A stretch of DNA of 64,000 nucleotides from Saprospiraceae bacterium (GCA_016714025.1 JADJOB010000002.1:1037501-1101500); one strand, 5' to 3'. Positions 35,345 through 43,925 are shown, numbered from the stretch's first letter. A program made the numbers and translations. The notes: generated by a model from the sequence alone, not told the origin.

Positions 35345-36445
35345 ATGCGTCCAATGAAAATTATACAAGTGGTGGGTGCACGGCCAAATTTTATGAAGGT
35401 CGCTCCTTTACATAAAGCGCTGAAAGCATGGCCTGGCATCGAATCTATTATAGTTCACACCGGTCAGCATTTTGATAAGCAAATGAGCACGGTATTTTTT
35501 GAACAACTTGCTTTACCCAAACCTGATTTTTATTTAGGTGTAACAGGAGGATCTCACACCAAGATGACAGCAGAAATCATGCTTGCTTTTGAACATGTTT
35601 TGGAGCAGGTTCAACCGGATCTAATTGTTGTGGTGGGAGACGTTACATCTACCATTGCTTGTGCCTTAACAGCCGTAAGATTGGGTATTCCGGTCGCGCA
35701 TGTAGAAGCTGGACTTCGCAGCAATGATCCTACCATGCCTGAGGAAATAAATAGAATTCTGACAGATCGTTTGAGTGAATATTTATTTACGACCGAGGCT
35801 TCTGCAACCATTAATCTGATACAAGAAAACATTCCTCAACAAAAAATTCATTTTGTAGGAAATTGTATGATTGATTCTTTGCATTATTATTTACCTAAAG
35901 CAATTTCTTTGCAAACTCCTCTTTCCTACAACTTGGGAAATAAAGAATTTGCAATAATGACGATGCATCGTCCATCCAACGTTGACGATCAAAACGGATT
36001 AAAGAAAATGCTTGAATTAATTGTTGAATTGTGCAAGCGTTTTCCATTGGTATTTCCTGTTCATCCGCGGACCCGGAAAAACATGGAACGATTTCAATTG
36101 CTTGAGCAATTTAATTCCATTACAAACCTGATTATTACAGAGCCTCTTGCATACCTCGAATTTATTAGTTTGATGAATGCATGTAGTTTGATTTTAACAG
36201 ATTCAGGGGGAATTCAAGAAGAGTCTACTTATTTGCAAATTCCATGTTTAACATTTAGAAAAACAACTGAGCGTCCAGTGACTGTTGAAATTGGGACTAA
36301 TATTCTGATAGATGATCTTGATGTAAAAAATGCACTTTATTATGTGGATCAAATTCGTTCTGGAAATTTAAAAAAAGGACAGATACCGGATTTATGGGAT
36401 GGTCATGCAGCTGAGCGAATTGCAAAGATTCTTGTAAGTGTTTAA
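35345..36445 (+). CDS. UDP-GlcNAc 2-epimerase (non-hydrolysing), WecB/WbpI-like
   Basis: A 366-residue GT-B fold epimerase. The signature KIIQVVGARPNFMKVAPLHKAL, then HTGQHFDKQMSTVFFEQLALP, VVVGDVTSTIACALTAVRLGIPVAHVEAGLRSND, and TDSGGIQEE are textbook for WecB/MnaA/WbpI. Two starts are possible (ATG 35345 or 35354). In the Wbp pathway this enzyme turns UDP-2,3-diacetamido-glucuronate into the manno isomer. It may also make UDP-ManNAc. The stop lies after the GTG start of the next gene (overlap 8 bases). Confidence 0.88.
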   Translation: MRPMKIIQVVGARPNFMKVAPLHKALKAWPGIESIIVHTGQHFDKQMSTVFFEQLALPKPDFYLGVTGGSHTKMTAEIMLAFEHVLEQVQPDLIVVVGDVTSTIACALTAVRLGIPVAHVEAGLRSNDPTMPEEINRILTDRLSEYLFTTEASATINLIQENIPQQKIHFVGNCMIDSLHYYLPKAISLQTPLSYNLGNKEFAIMTMHRPSNVDDQNGLKKMLELIVELCKRFPLVFPVHPRTRKNMERFQLLEQFNSITNLIITEPLAYLEFISLMNACSLILTDSGGIQEESTYLQIPCLTFRKTTERPVTVEIGTNILIDDLDVKNALYYVDQIRSGNLKKGQIPDLWDGHAAERIAKILVSV

Positions 36446-38045
36446 ATTCAGACGATTGATCAAAATAGCACTTTTATATATTCATACACTTCGCTTTTTA
36501 AAATTCAGGCAAATTTATTATCAGCTGCATTATCGCATCAAGTGGACTTTATTTTATAGAATTTCGAATTATAAGAAATGGGATTTATTGAAGTTGGACT
36601 TCAAATCCATTTCATACCCTTATGTATATTGTGGAAATCAGTCCATCCGGCATTTAAGCTTTGATTTACTAAATCAAACCAAAGAATTTGAAAGTGCAGT
36701 AGATTGGAATTTTTCTGAATATGGAAAACTCTGGAATTATCACTTGCAATACATGGACTATATATTGGATGATTCCATTCCAATAAGTCAGCGAAGCGAT
36801 TTACTAAAAGACATTTCCAATCATATTCTCAAGGGGAGGTTAAAATTGGAACCTTATCCTGTTTCACGACGTATCTTCAGTAGTTTGCTTTTTATTAATA
36901 ATTACAGTCAGGACACAGATCCATGCTGTGCTTTGGCATTAAAGCGTCAGGTACATTTTTTGGAGACAAATCTGGAATATCATTTGGATGCCAATCATTT
37001 GCTTGAAAATTTTATGGCACTTTGCTTTGCTTTTTGTTATTTGAACGAGAAAGGGAGGTTTGATTTTTATTATATAAAACTATTAGAACAACTTGAGCAG
37101 CAAATTTTAAGGGATGGAGCGCATTTTGAGAAAAGCCCTGGTTACCATTTACATATTCTATACCGTCTTTTGTTAATTTATCAAACTGCAGAAGTTTATT
37201 TTAATACGCAAACTGATTTAAACAAGCTAAGCAATTTCATTTCAAAAATGGTTTCATGGGCTGATCAAATGATGCTGCATCAATCAAATTTTCCATTATT
37301 TAATGACTCTACTTATGGACAAAATCCAGACTACAGTCAATTGCAATCCATTTGGAAACGATTGGATGCTTCATTTAAGGAAATTGAATTGAGTGAAAGC
37401 GGATACAGGAAATTGCAACAAGATGATTTTTGTGTAATTGTAAATTGTGGAAATGTCATACCTACTTTTCAACCCGGACATATCCATACAGATATGTTGC
37501 ATTTGGTCCTCTATTATAAAGACAAGGCGATCCTTGTAGATAGTGGCATTTCGACGTATGAAAACAATTCGATTAGACTGTTTGAGAAATCAACCGCTTC
37601 ACACAACACAATTTGTTATGAGAATGAGAATCAATCGCAGATTTGGGGTGCATTCAGAATGGCAAAACGAGCAAAGATACAGCTAATTTCTTTTACAAAA
37701 AATTCTCTTGAAGCCAGGGTTTTATGGCATAATGGATTTCAACACACGCGTAAAATTTTGTTGACTGAAAATTGTTTATGTATTGTAGATAGTGTTGTAC
37801 CTTTGAACAGAAAATTTAAATCAACAATAGCCAATTTTCATTTTGATGCAGGGATTCAAATAGTACCTATTGAAACAGAATGGTACATTCAGGAACTTGG
37901 ATTGAGAATTAATTTTGAAGGATCCCATCAAAGCGAGTTAGTTCCATTTGAACAGGCTGTTGATTTTAATTCGAAATTGGATAGCACGAAGTTAGCCGTT
38001 CAGTTTGAGGAAACACTTGTAACATATTTTAAACTAATTTCTTGA
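36438..38045 (+). CDS. heparinase II/III family protein
   Basis: A 535-residue protein with the two-part heparinase II/III layout: an alpha/alpha toroid N-terminal half (YHLDANHLLENFMALCFA, GAHFEKSPGYHLHILYRLLLI) and a beta-sandwich C-terminal half with the signature HIHTDMLHLVLYYKDKAILVDSGIST and ASHNTICYENENQSQIWGAFR. Members cleave or remodel uronic-acid-containing polysaccharides by beta-elimination. There is no signal peptide in the first 60 residues. The start is a GTG. Presence inside the biosynthetic operon suggests length control or export-linked trimming of the product. Confidence 0.85.
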   Translation: MFKFRRLIKIALLYIHTLRFLKFRQIYYQLHYRIKWTLFYRISNYKKWDLLKLDFKSISYPYVYCGNQSIRHLSFDLLNQTKEFESAVDWNFSEYGKLWNYHLQYMDYILDDSIPISQRSDLLKDISNHILKGRLKLEPYPVSRRIFSSLLFINNYSQDTDPCCALALKRQVHFLETNLEYHLDANHLLENFMALCFAFCYLNEKGRFDFYYIKLLEQLEQQILRDGAHFEKSPGYHLHILYRLLLIYQTAEVYFNTQTDLNKLSNFISKMVSWADQMMLHQSNFPLFNDSTYGQNPDYSQLQSIWKRLDASFKEIELSESGYRKLQQDDFCVIVNCGNVIPTFQPGHIHTDMLHLVLYYKDKAILVDSGISTYENNSIRLFEKSTASHNTICYENENQSQIWGAFRMAKRAKIQLISFTKNSLEARVLWHNGFQHTRKILLTENCLCIVDSVVPLNRKFKSTIANFHFDAGIQIVPIETEWYIQELGLRINFEGSHQSELVPFEQAVDFNSKLDSTKLAVQFEETLVTYFKLIS

Positions 38046-39226
38046 AGCATATTCTATATTTGAGTTATTACTATGAACCGGATCTAAGTGCCGGCTCTTT
38101 TCGTAATACCTATCTTGCTAAAACGCTGTCAAAGTGTCTCACAGAGTTTACACACATTCATCTTATTTGTACCCACCCCAACCGATATGCATCTCATGAT
38201 AAAAAAGTCCCGGATGTTGAAGAACATGGAAATTTAACAATTTACCGGATTCATGTACCACAACATCATAACCGTTTTTTTAAACAGTTGATTTCATTTT
38301 ATTATTATCAGCGGGGTGTTTGGAAACTTTTAAGAAAAATTAAATTTCATACGATTTTTGTTTCGTCTTCTAAATTATTTACTGCGCATTTGGCATATAG
38401 AATTTCCAAGAAAACCATGGCACCTTATTATTTAGATTTAAGGGATTTGTTTTCAGAGAATCTGGCTGAATTTATCCCTTATCCGAGGTTAGCAAATGCC
38501 ATCAGCAAGTTTGTTCGAAATAAGTTTGAAATTCCAACTTTAATGCATGCTAAGCATATCAGCATTAACTCAGAAGGATTTCGTGACAGTATTCCAAAGA
38601 CCTATAGAGGGAATATCAGCTTTTTCCCAAATGGCATAGATGATCTTTTTTATGGATGGTCTCAAAACACAGAACTATCTACAAAAAGAATGATCGTAAC
38701 CTATGCCGGAAACATTGGAGAAGCTCAAGCTCTTCACAAGATTATTCCGCCTTTGGCAGACTATTTAAAAGGAAGCCATACATTCCAGATTATTGGTGAT
38801 GGTTCAGCCAAGCATAAATTGGAAGCTGAAATTGAGCGGTTTGGTTTAAAAAACATAATTATAATACCTCCGGTTGAACGCAAACAACTTCTACATTACT
38901 ACTGCAACTCACATTATCTATTTTTACATTTAAACGATTATAAATCACTTGAAAAAGTGCTTCCATCTAAATTGTTTGAATATGGGGGTGGAAATGTACC
39001 AATCATCGCAGGGGTTTCTGGGGTAGCTAAGAAATTCATGGAAGAAGAACTCAAAGAGAACATTTTTATATTTGAACCTTGCAACTTTCCTATGATTAAA
39101 GATTACATGGAAATGCATCCGTACACAATTAAATTTCGAATGGAATTTATTAAAAAGTACAACCGTCAATATATTACCTATATGATGACCGAATCCATCT
39201 TAGCTGAATTTTATGGTCACCGATGA
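38042..39226 (+). CDS. glycosyltransferase family 4 protein
   Basis: A 394-residue GT-B glycosyltransferase, recognised by the N-terminal LSYYYEPDLSAGSFRNTYLAKTL and the acceptor/donor segments VTYAGNIGEAQALHKIIPPL and VLPSKLFEYGGGNVPIIAGVSG. Transfers a sugar to the growing repeat unit. It begins with TTG overlapping the heparinase stop (TTGA). It overlaps the next glycosyltransferase gene by 14 bases. Donor cannot be assigned. Confidence 0.85.
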   Translation: MKHILYLSYYYEPDLSAGSFRNTYLAKTLSKCLTEFTHIHLICTHPNRYASHDKKVPDVEEHGNLTIYRIHVPQHHNRFFKQLISFYYYQRGVWKLLRKIKFHTIFVSSSKLFTAHLAYRISKKTMAPYYLDLRDLFSENLAEFIPYPRLANAISKFVRNKFEIPTLMHAKHISINSEGFRDSIPKTYRGNISFFPNGIDDLFYGWSQNTELSTKRMIVTYAGNIGEAQALHKIIPPLADYLKGSHTFQIIGDGSAKHKLEAEIERFGLKNIIIIPPVERKQLLHYYCNSHYLFLHLNDYKSLEKVLPSKLFEYGGGNVPIIAGVSGVAKKFMEEELKENIFIFEPCNFPMIKDYMEMHPYTIKFRMEFIKKYNRQYITYMMTESILAEFYGHR

Positions 39227-40346
39227 TAAGCTGTGCGTAGCGGTTCTTGCTAATTCTTCGTGGAATATTTTTAATTTTCGAAAAACACTGATTCAATTTC
39301 TAGCAGATCAAAATTATCGGGTAATAGTAATCGCACCGGAGGATGAATATACAAAGTTTATTATAAGTTGGAAGAACATTGAATACATTCCAATTAAGCA
39401 TCTAAATGCCAAATCGCGCAATCCGTTTCAGGATTTTCTATTGGTATTTGAATATTTTAAACTATTGAAGCTTTATAAACCTGCCTTGATTTTACCACAT
39501 ACGATCAAGCCGAATATTTATTCTAGTTTGGCTGCAAGATGGCTCAACATTTCAACCGTTTCAAGCCTAACTGGTTTAGGCACTGTTTTCATTCGAGATA
39601 CATTTGTGAATAGGATCATACAGAAGTTTTATCATTGGGCATTATCAGGCAACAAGTATCTTTTGTTTCATAATCATTTAGATCGTAACGAGTGGTGTCA
39701 AAGAAGTTTATTTCCAATTTCCAAAACTTTTATTATTCCGGGCAGTGGCGTTGATTTGAATCGTTTTAAACCTGATCCAGTAAATATCAATTCAAGGCAA
39801 TTTATTTTTTTATATTTAGGAAGGCTTCATCCGGACAAAGGAATCAGAGAATTTTTACTTGCTGCTAAAATTTTATCTCAGGAACAAGCAAACCTGCGTT
39901 TTTGGGTTGCAGGTGATTTGCTTGAAGCAGATTATAAAAATGGCTATGAGGAAATTGTCCATTTACTACATTCAATTCCAAAGCTTGATTACCTGGGAAA
40001 GCAATCTGAAGTTGCAACTTTATTGAAGCAGGTTCATTTTGTGGTCTTGCCTACCTATCGGGAAGGGATGTCCAGATCTTTGATGGAAGCAATGGCGATG
40101 TGTAAACCAGTTATTGCTTCGAATGTCGCAGGAGTCAATGAATTGATTACAGATGGGGTGGAAGGATTCTTAGTTCCCGCCAAAGATATTCAATCGCTTT
40201 CCAATGCGATGGTACGCATGTCTCAGCTTGCAGACGAGCAATATAAATCAATGGGTGCAGCAGGTCGCCTTAAAATTGAATCATTTTATTCCAATCAAAA
40301 GGTCTGTGAAGCATATTCAGAATTATTTTTGAAAGTATTTCATTAA
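39213..40346 (+). CDS. glycosyltransferase family 4 protein, PglA/WbaZ-like
   Basis: A 377-residue GT4 glycosyltransferase. The N-terminal half has TIKPNIYSSLAARWLNISTVSSLTGLG, reminiscent of enzymes adding the second sugar to undecaprenyl-diphosphate-linked saccharides such as PglA. The donor half has YLGRLHPDKGIREFLLAAKIL and the EX7E-like PTYREGMSRSLMEAMAMCKPVIASNVAGV. ATG at 39213 overlaps the previous gene by 14 bases. The methyltransferase follows 10 bases after its stop. Confidence 0.86.
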   Translation: MVTDDKLCVAVLANSSWNIFNFRKTLIQFLADQNYRVIVIAPEDEYTKFIISWKNIEYIPIKHLNAKSRNPFQDFLLVFEYFKLLKLYKPALILPHTIKPNIYSSLAARWLNISTVSSLTGLGTVFIRDTFVNRIIQKFYHWALSGNKYLLFHNHLDRNEWCQRSLFPISKTFIIPGSGVDLNRFKPDPVNINSRQFIFLYLGRLHPDKGIREFLLAAKILSQEQANLRFWVAGDLLEADYKNGYEEIVHLLHSIPKLDYLGKQSEVATLLKQVHFVVLPTYREGMSRSLMEAMAMCKPVIASNVAGVNELITDGVEGFLVPAKDIQSLSNAMVRMSQLADEQYKSMGAAGRLKIESFYSNQKVCEAYSELFLKVFH

Positions 40347-40356
40347 GGAAAATCAA

Positions 40357-40917
40357 TTGAGCCGCAAGATTTATATAAAAAACCGTCGATACTATCAAAA
40401 CAGACTCAAACATATTTTGAAATATATTTCTGTTGAAAATGCTTCAGTGCTTGATTTAGCTTGTGGTGAAATGCTTCTATATAAATTGGAAGGTCCGCGA
40501 ATGAAATCCTATTTAGGACTTGATCAGATGGACTTTCAACAGCATGCATTTTTTATTCAGGCTGATATTCTGGACGAAACAGTGACCACAGATTTAAAGT
40601 TTGATCTTATTTTTTTATTGGGATTACTGGATCATATTGATTTCAATCAAAAAATCAAATTGCTAGCTAAATACAAACATCAGTTTGAAAAAACCTTTGT
40701 TATTAGCCAATTTAATGAAGCTGCCTGGTTTTTTAAAAAGAGAAATCCTGTGAAAGCTTCTGTAGATTTAAATACCTATTTTCAAAATTTAACAATTCAA
40801 TCCATTTACTTAGTTAAGCTACCCATTTTGCCCTTGGTTTGGGATGTTACAAATGCACCCGATTGGATTAAAAAAAATTGCACGGAAAAGATTGCACTTA
40901 TTTCAAGGGAGTCTTGA
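40357..40917 (+). CDS. class I SAM-dependent methyltransferase-like protein
   Basis: A 186-residue protein with a methyltransferase Rossmann motif I (SVLDLACGEMLLYKLEG) and motif II-like YLGLDQMDF. It is the last gene of the locus and ends convergent with gmk, overlapping it by 20 bases (40898-40917). It starts with TTG preceded by AAGGA, a rare clear Shine-Dalgarno here. Probably methylates a sugar of the polysaccharide (inference). The C-terminal half is atypical. Confidence 0.7.
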   Translation: MSRKIYIKNRRYYQNRLKHILKYISVENASVLDLACGEMLLYKLEGPRMKSYLGLDQMDFQQHAFFIQADILDETVTTDLKFDLIFLLGLLDHIDFNQKIKLLAKYKHQFEKTFVISQFNEAAWFFKKRNPVKASVDLNTYFQNLTIQSIYLVKLPILPLVWDVTNAPDWIKKNCTEKIALISRES

Positions 40918-41485
40918 CAAAATCCGAGACAATTTGATGAATTATTGATTGGGCTAATTCCAGTTTATCATTCGAGATGACGTAATCAAAATATTTTGCA
41001 TATTCAAGTTCATCTTGCGCTTTTAATAAACGCCTTTCTAAACTTTCAGCAGTTTCTGTACCTCTCAAAATAAGACGTTGTTTCAAAGTTTCGATACTGG
41101 AAGCTTTAACATAAATAGAAAGAATGTTTTCTTTAAAATTGGATTCTATTACATGAGCACCTTTTACATCGATATCAAACAAGGCGATTTTATTTAAAGA
41201 CCAGATCCGTTCAAGTTCTGACAATAAGGTGCCATAATATTGACCGGGATATACTTCCTGAAATTCTAAAAATTCCTGTTGCTGTATTGAATTTTGAAAT
41301 TGCTGTTGTGAATAAAAATAGTAATTAACACCATGAGTTTCACCGATTCTTGGAGGCCGGGTGGTGGCAGAAACCGAAAATACTAATTGATCGAATTGTT
41401 TTAATAAATAATTGGCAAGGGTCGTTTTGCCTGAACCGGATGGTGCCGTGAGTATGATAATTTTACCGGCCAATTTTGAAATCAT
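40898..41485 (-). CDS. gmk: guanylate kinase
   Basis: Phosphorylates GMP to GDP with ATP. The 195-residue protein has the P-loop (LTAPSGSGKTTLANYLL), the GMP-binding segment SVSATTRPPRIGETHGVNYYF, and the LFDIDVKGAHVI motif. Its ATG overlaps the YicC stop (ATGA), so the two are coupled; yicC-gmk is a widely conserved pair. Its 3' end runs 20 bases into the methyltransferase gene on the other strand. Confidence 0.97.
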   Translation of the reverse strand: MISKLAGKIIILTAPSGSGKTTLANYLLKQFDQLVFSVSATTRPPRIGETHGVNYYFYSQQQFQNSIQQQEFLEFQEVYPGQYYGTLLSELERIWSLNKIALFDIDVKGAHVIESNFKENILSIYVKASSIETLKQRLILRGTETAESLERRLLKAQDELEYAKYFDYVISNDKLELAQSIIHQIVSDFVKTPLK

Positions 41486-42357
41486 AAAACATTAGCCATT
41501 TGTTCCTTTATTTTTTCCAGTTCGTCTTTCATATTGACTACTAATTTCTGAATTGGGGAAAATTGTGCTTTAGAACCTAAGGTATTAATTTCCCTTCCAA
41601 TTTCCTGAGTAATAAAATTGAGTTTTCTGGATTTTTGTGTAGACTCTTTATTAATTTCTTCTAAAAAGTATTCGCAGTGTTGTCGAAGTCTAACTTTTTC
41701 TTCAGTGATATCCAACCGTTCGAGGTAGTAAAGCAATTCCTGTTCAAATCGATTCATGTCAATATTTTCACCTTCAAAATTTGTTCGAAGGGATTTTAAC
41801 AATTTTTCTTTTAAGATAACAAATCGTTTGGGATCTTCTTTTTCAACTGCTTCTAATTGATCTAAAATACTTTTAATTCGGAAAACCATGTCATTTGCAA
41901 TAATGGTCCCTTCGATCGAACGAAAATCGTTGAGTTTTTCAATGGCTTCAAACAGTAAATCCAATACATAGTTATACTCTTCTTTACTGATCAGCGTATC
42001 CTGTGACATAATGACATTGGGAAATTTCATTATGGCATTCAGAATATCCGAATGGCTCAGGTCGATATGAGTGGAAAGTGCTTGAATTTGATTGTAAAAA
42101 TTCAGAAACAAATTCTTGTTGATGGCAAATTCCTCTTCACCCCCTTTAGAGTCTACTGAAATACTGAGATCCATTTTACCCCGAATCACCCGGTCATTGA
42201 GAATTTTGCGTAAATCGAGCTCATGCTGGCGGTAGCTATTTGGAATTTTAAGTCTAAAATCGTTTACTTTAGAATTGACGCAGCGTATTTCAATAATAAT
42301 CTCTTTGCCTTGTAAATGGCCTTTCGAATTTCCAAAACCGGTCATAGACATTAACAT
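41482..42357 (-). CDS. yicC: YicC/YloC family endoribonuclease
   Basis: A 291-residue protein of the YicC family, an endoribonuclease/RNA-binding protein involved in RNA turnover. It starts at the MLMSMTGFGNSKG segment, the family's normal N-terminus; a longer frame to 42387 overlaps the -7 promoter element and is rejected. EIRCVNSKVNDFRLKIPN and the long C-terminal RLDITEEKVRLRQHCEYFLEEINKE, with KLNFITQEIGREINTLGSKA, are typical. First gene of the gmk operon. Confidence 0.93.
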   Translation of the reverse strand: MLMSMTGFGNSKGHLQGKEIIIEIRCVNSKVNDFRLKIPNSYRQHELDLRKILNDRVIRGKMDLSISVDSKGGEEEFAINKNLFLNFYNQIQALSTHIDLSHSDILNAIMKFPNVIMSQDTLISKEEYNYVLDLLFEAIEKLNDFRSIEGTIIANDMVFRIKSILDQLEAVEKEDPKRFVILKEKLLKSLRTNFEGENIDMNRFEQELLYYLERLDITEEKVRLRQHCEYFLEEINKESTQKSRKLNFITQEIGREINTLGSKAQFSPIQKLVVNMKDELEKIKEQMANVL

Positions 42358-42374
42358 AAGCAAAAATTGAAGGG

Positions 42375-42382
42375 CAAAGGTA
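42375..42382 (-). promoter_or_regulatory. candidate -7 element for yicC-gmk
   Basis: On the minus strand reads TACCTTTG, a perfect TAnnTTTG, 18 bases before the start at 42357. No good TTG -33 partner was found within 17-23 bases. Confidence 0.45.
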
Positions 42383-42443
42383 GCCATATATTTAAAAATA
42401 CCCCATTTAAGCCCATTTTGCTGGAAAACTTCCCGCTATCTGA

Positions 42444-42474
42444 TTGATATAGAAAAAGTTACAAAATATTTTTG
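42444..42474 (+). promoter_or_regulatory. Bacteroidota-type promoter for the HU gene
   Basis: TTG (42444-42446), 20-base spacer, then TATTTTTG (42467-42474). The HU ATG is 100 bases downstream, so the leader is about 90 bases. It would drive the HU, TPR and small basic protein genes. Confidence 0.55.
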
Positions 42475-42573
42475 TGAAAATAAACGGGATAAATGTTTCT
42501 AAAACCGAAAAAATTGCGAAATTTGCCACGCTCTTTGAGAGCCATTATTCATAACTGTCTAAATATCAAGCAA

Positions 42574-42900
42574 ATGAGAAAAGCTGATCTGGTAGCATTG
42601 ATCTCTGAAAAATCAGGTGTTCCGAAGGTGGACGTATTAGTTTCACTTGAAATGTTTTTTAAAGAAGTTAAACAGTCATTAGCTCAGGGAGAAAATGTCT
42701 ATATCAGAGGTTTTGGTTCTTTTGTTGTTAAGAAAAGAGCAAAAAAGATCGGTCGTCACATTAAAAAGAATGTTGCGATTGAAATTCCAGAACATTTTAT
42801 ACCGTCATTCAAACCTGCCAAAATCTTTGTTGACCATGTAAAATTGGGCAAAGAACCGGAAGGACATGAATACGAAGAAGATGAAAACGACGATCATTAA
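42574..42900 (+). CDS. HU/IHF family DNA-binding protein with acidic tail
   Basis: A 108-residue nucleoid protein. The start at MRKADLVALISEKSGVP fits HU/IHF; an upstream ATG at 42493 would add a non-homologous 27-residue stretch. The DNA-binding arm RGFGSFVVKKRAKKIGRHI and the proline-containing IPSFKPAK turn are present. After the fold there is an acidic C-terminal tail of about 15 residues (EPEGHEYEEDENDDH), unusual for E. coli HU. The stop overlaps the TPR gene's ATG region by one base. Confidence 0.9.
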   Translation: MRKADLVALISEKSGVPKVDVLVSLEMFFKEVKQSLAQGENVYIRGFGSFVVKKRAKKIGRHIKKNVAIEIPEHFIPSFKPAKIFVDHVKLGKEPEGHEYEEDENDDH

Positions 42901-43673
42901 TGATCAATACGCCGTTTAGACTGGGAGCCGTTTTTGCTGTGCTGTTACTCCTGGTTTATTTTGGATTCCACACAGTTTCGCCGGATATCCGGCAAGCTTC
43001 GAATTCAAGAGACGGTAAACTTGAAATCACAGGGTTTGAAAATATCGAACGTGCGGTATTTCAAAAACTGAACGCCAATCAGAAAGCTGAATTGGAGCAA
43101 TTGAATAAACAAATAAGTCAAGCTGACAATGAACCTGATCAATTGAATGTTCTCAAAAAAATATCAGGATTTTGGTATGATTTAAATGAATTTGCACTAG
43201 CCGGTTCTTATGCTCAAAAAGTAGCGGTTCTGGAAAAATCTGATACCGCCTGGCAAATTGCAGGAACTACATTTCTGTATGGTTTAGAAGGAGATGCAGA
43301 TTTAAAAACCAGGCAGTTTTGTCAACAGTCAGCAATTCATTGTTTGGAGCAAGCCATTTCTATTAAACCAGATGAACCTGCTTACCAAATTTATCAGGCT
43401 TTGGCTTATGTAAAGCTTCCAGGAGAAGAACCTATGAAAGGCATCAAAATGTTGCTGAATCTGGAGGGCAAATATCCTGATTACGATCCTCTTCAATTGC
43501 AATTGGTAGAATTGGGAATTCAAACCGGACAATTTGAAAAAGCAAAAAGCAGGTTGGAAAAATTATTGGTGAAAACGCCTGAAAATCCAAGGGCTAATTG
43601 CTTAATGATTGAAGTACTCCAACAATTGAATCAAATAGAATTAATAGATAAATATAAAATATACTGTAAATAA
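42900..43673 (+). CDS. TPR-like membrane-anchored protein
   Basis: A 257-residue protein with a single N-terminal membrane anchor (LGAVFAVLLLLVYFGFHTV) and TPR-like helical repeats in the rest (AIHCLEQAISIKPDEPAYQIYQALAYVKL; QTGQFEKAKSRLEKLLVKTPENPRAN). Function unknown; TPR domains mediate protein contacts. Its first codon overlaps the HU stop, so it is translated with HU. A 31-residue basic gene follows after 6 bases. Confidence 0.82.
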   Translation: MINTPFRLGAVFAVLLLLVYFGFHTVSPDIRQASNSRDGKLEITGFENIERAVFQKLNANQKAELEQLNKQISQADNEPDQLNVLKKISGFWYDLNEFALAGSYAQKVAVLEKSDTAWQIAGTTFLYGLEGDADLKTRQFCQQSAIHCLEQAISIKPDEPAYQIYQALAYVKLPGEEPMKGIKMLLNLEGKYPDYDPLQLQLVELGIQTGQFEKAKSRLEKLLVKTPENPRANCLMIEVLQQLNQIELIDKYKIYCK

Positions 43674-43679
43674 ATAATT

Positions 43680-43775
43680 ATGCCTTGCGGTAAAAAAAGA
43701 AAAAGACATAAAATCGCTACCCACAAAAGGAAAAAGCGATTGAGAAAGAACAGGCACAAGAAGAAGAACAGGTAG
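43680..43775 (+). CDS. 31-residue basic protein, AURKAIP1/COX24-like (mS38-type)
   Basis: A tiny gene (ATG 43680, TAG 43773-43775) encoding MPCGKKRKRHKIATHKRKKR followed by LRKNRHKKKNR, 20 of 31 residues Lys/Arg. I recognise it as the Bacteroidota AURKAIP1/COX24 domain protein, related to the C-terminal domain of mitochondrial ribosomal protein mS38; such proteins are likely small-subunit ribosomal components. Lies 6 bases after the TPR gene and 290 bases before rng, within the HU operon. The ribosomal role is from family knowledge, not seen in this sequence. Confidence 0.85.
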   Translation: MPCGKKRKRHKIATHKRKKRLRKNRHKKKNR

Positions 43776-43925
43776 ATTTTTACTCTGCGGGACTTAGGTA
43801 TTTTCTTGAGAAAGAATGTATTGGATTCTGCGAATCCCATTCCCTATAATTAAAAATTTACTCTTGTAAAATCTTTTGATTTTAGAGATTACCTGTTTTA
43901 TTAACCCTTGAACCGAAAATTATTC

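Noticed and set aside
21994..40917. Recently transferred genomic island
   Set aside because: No integrase, transposase, tRNA target or flanking repeat was found, although the locus is accessory in type.
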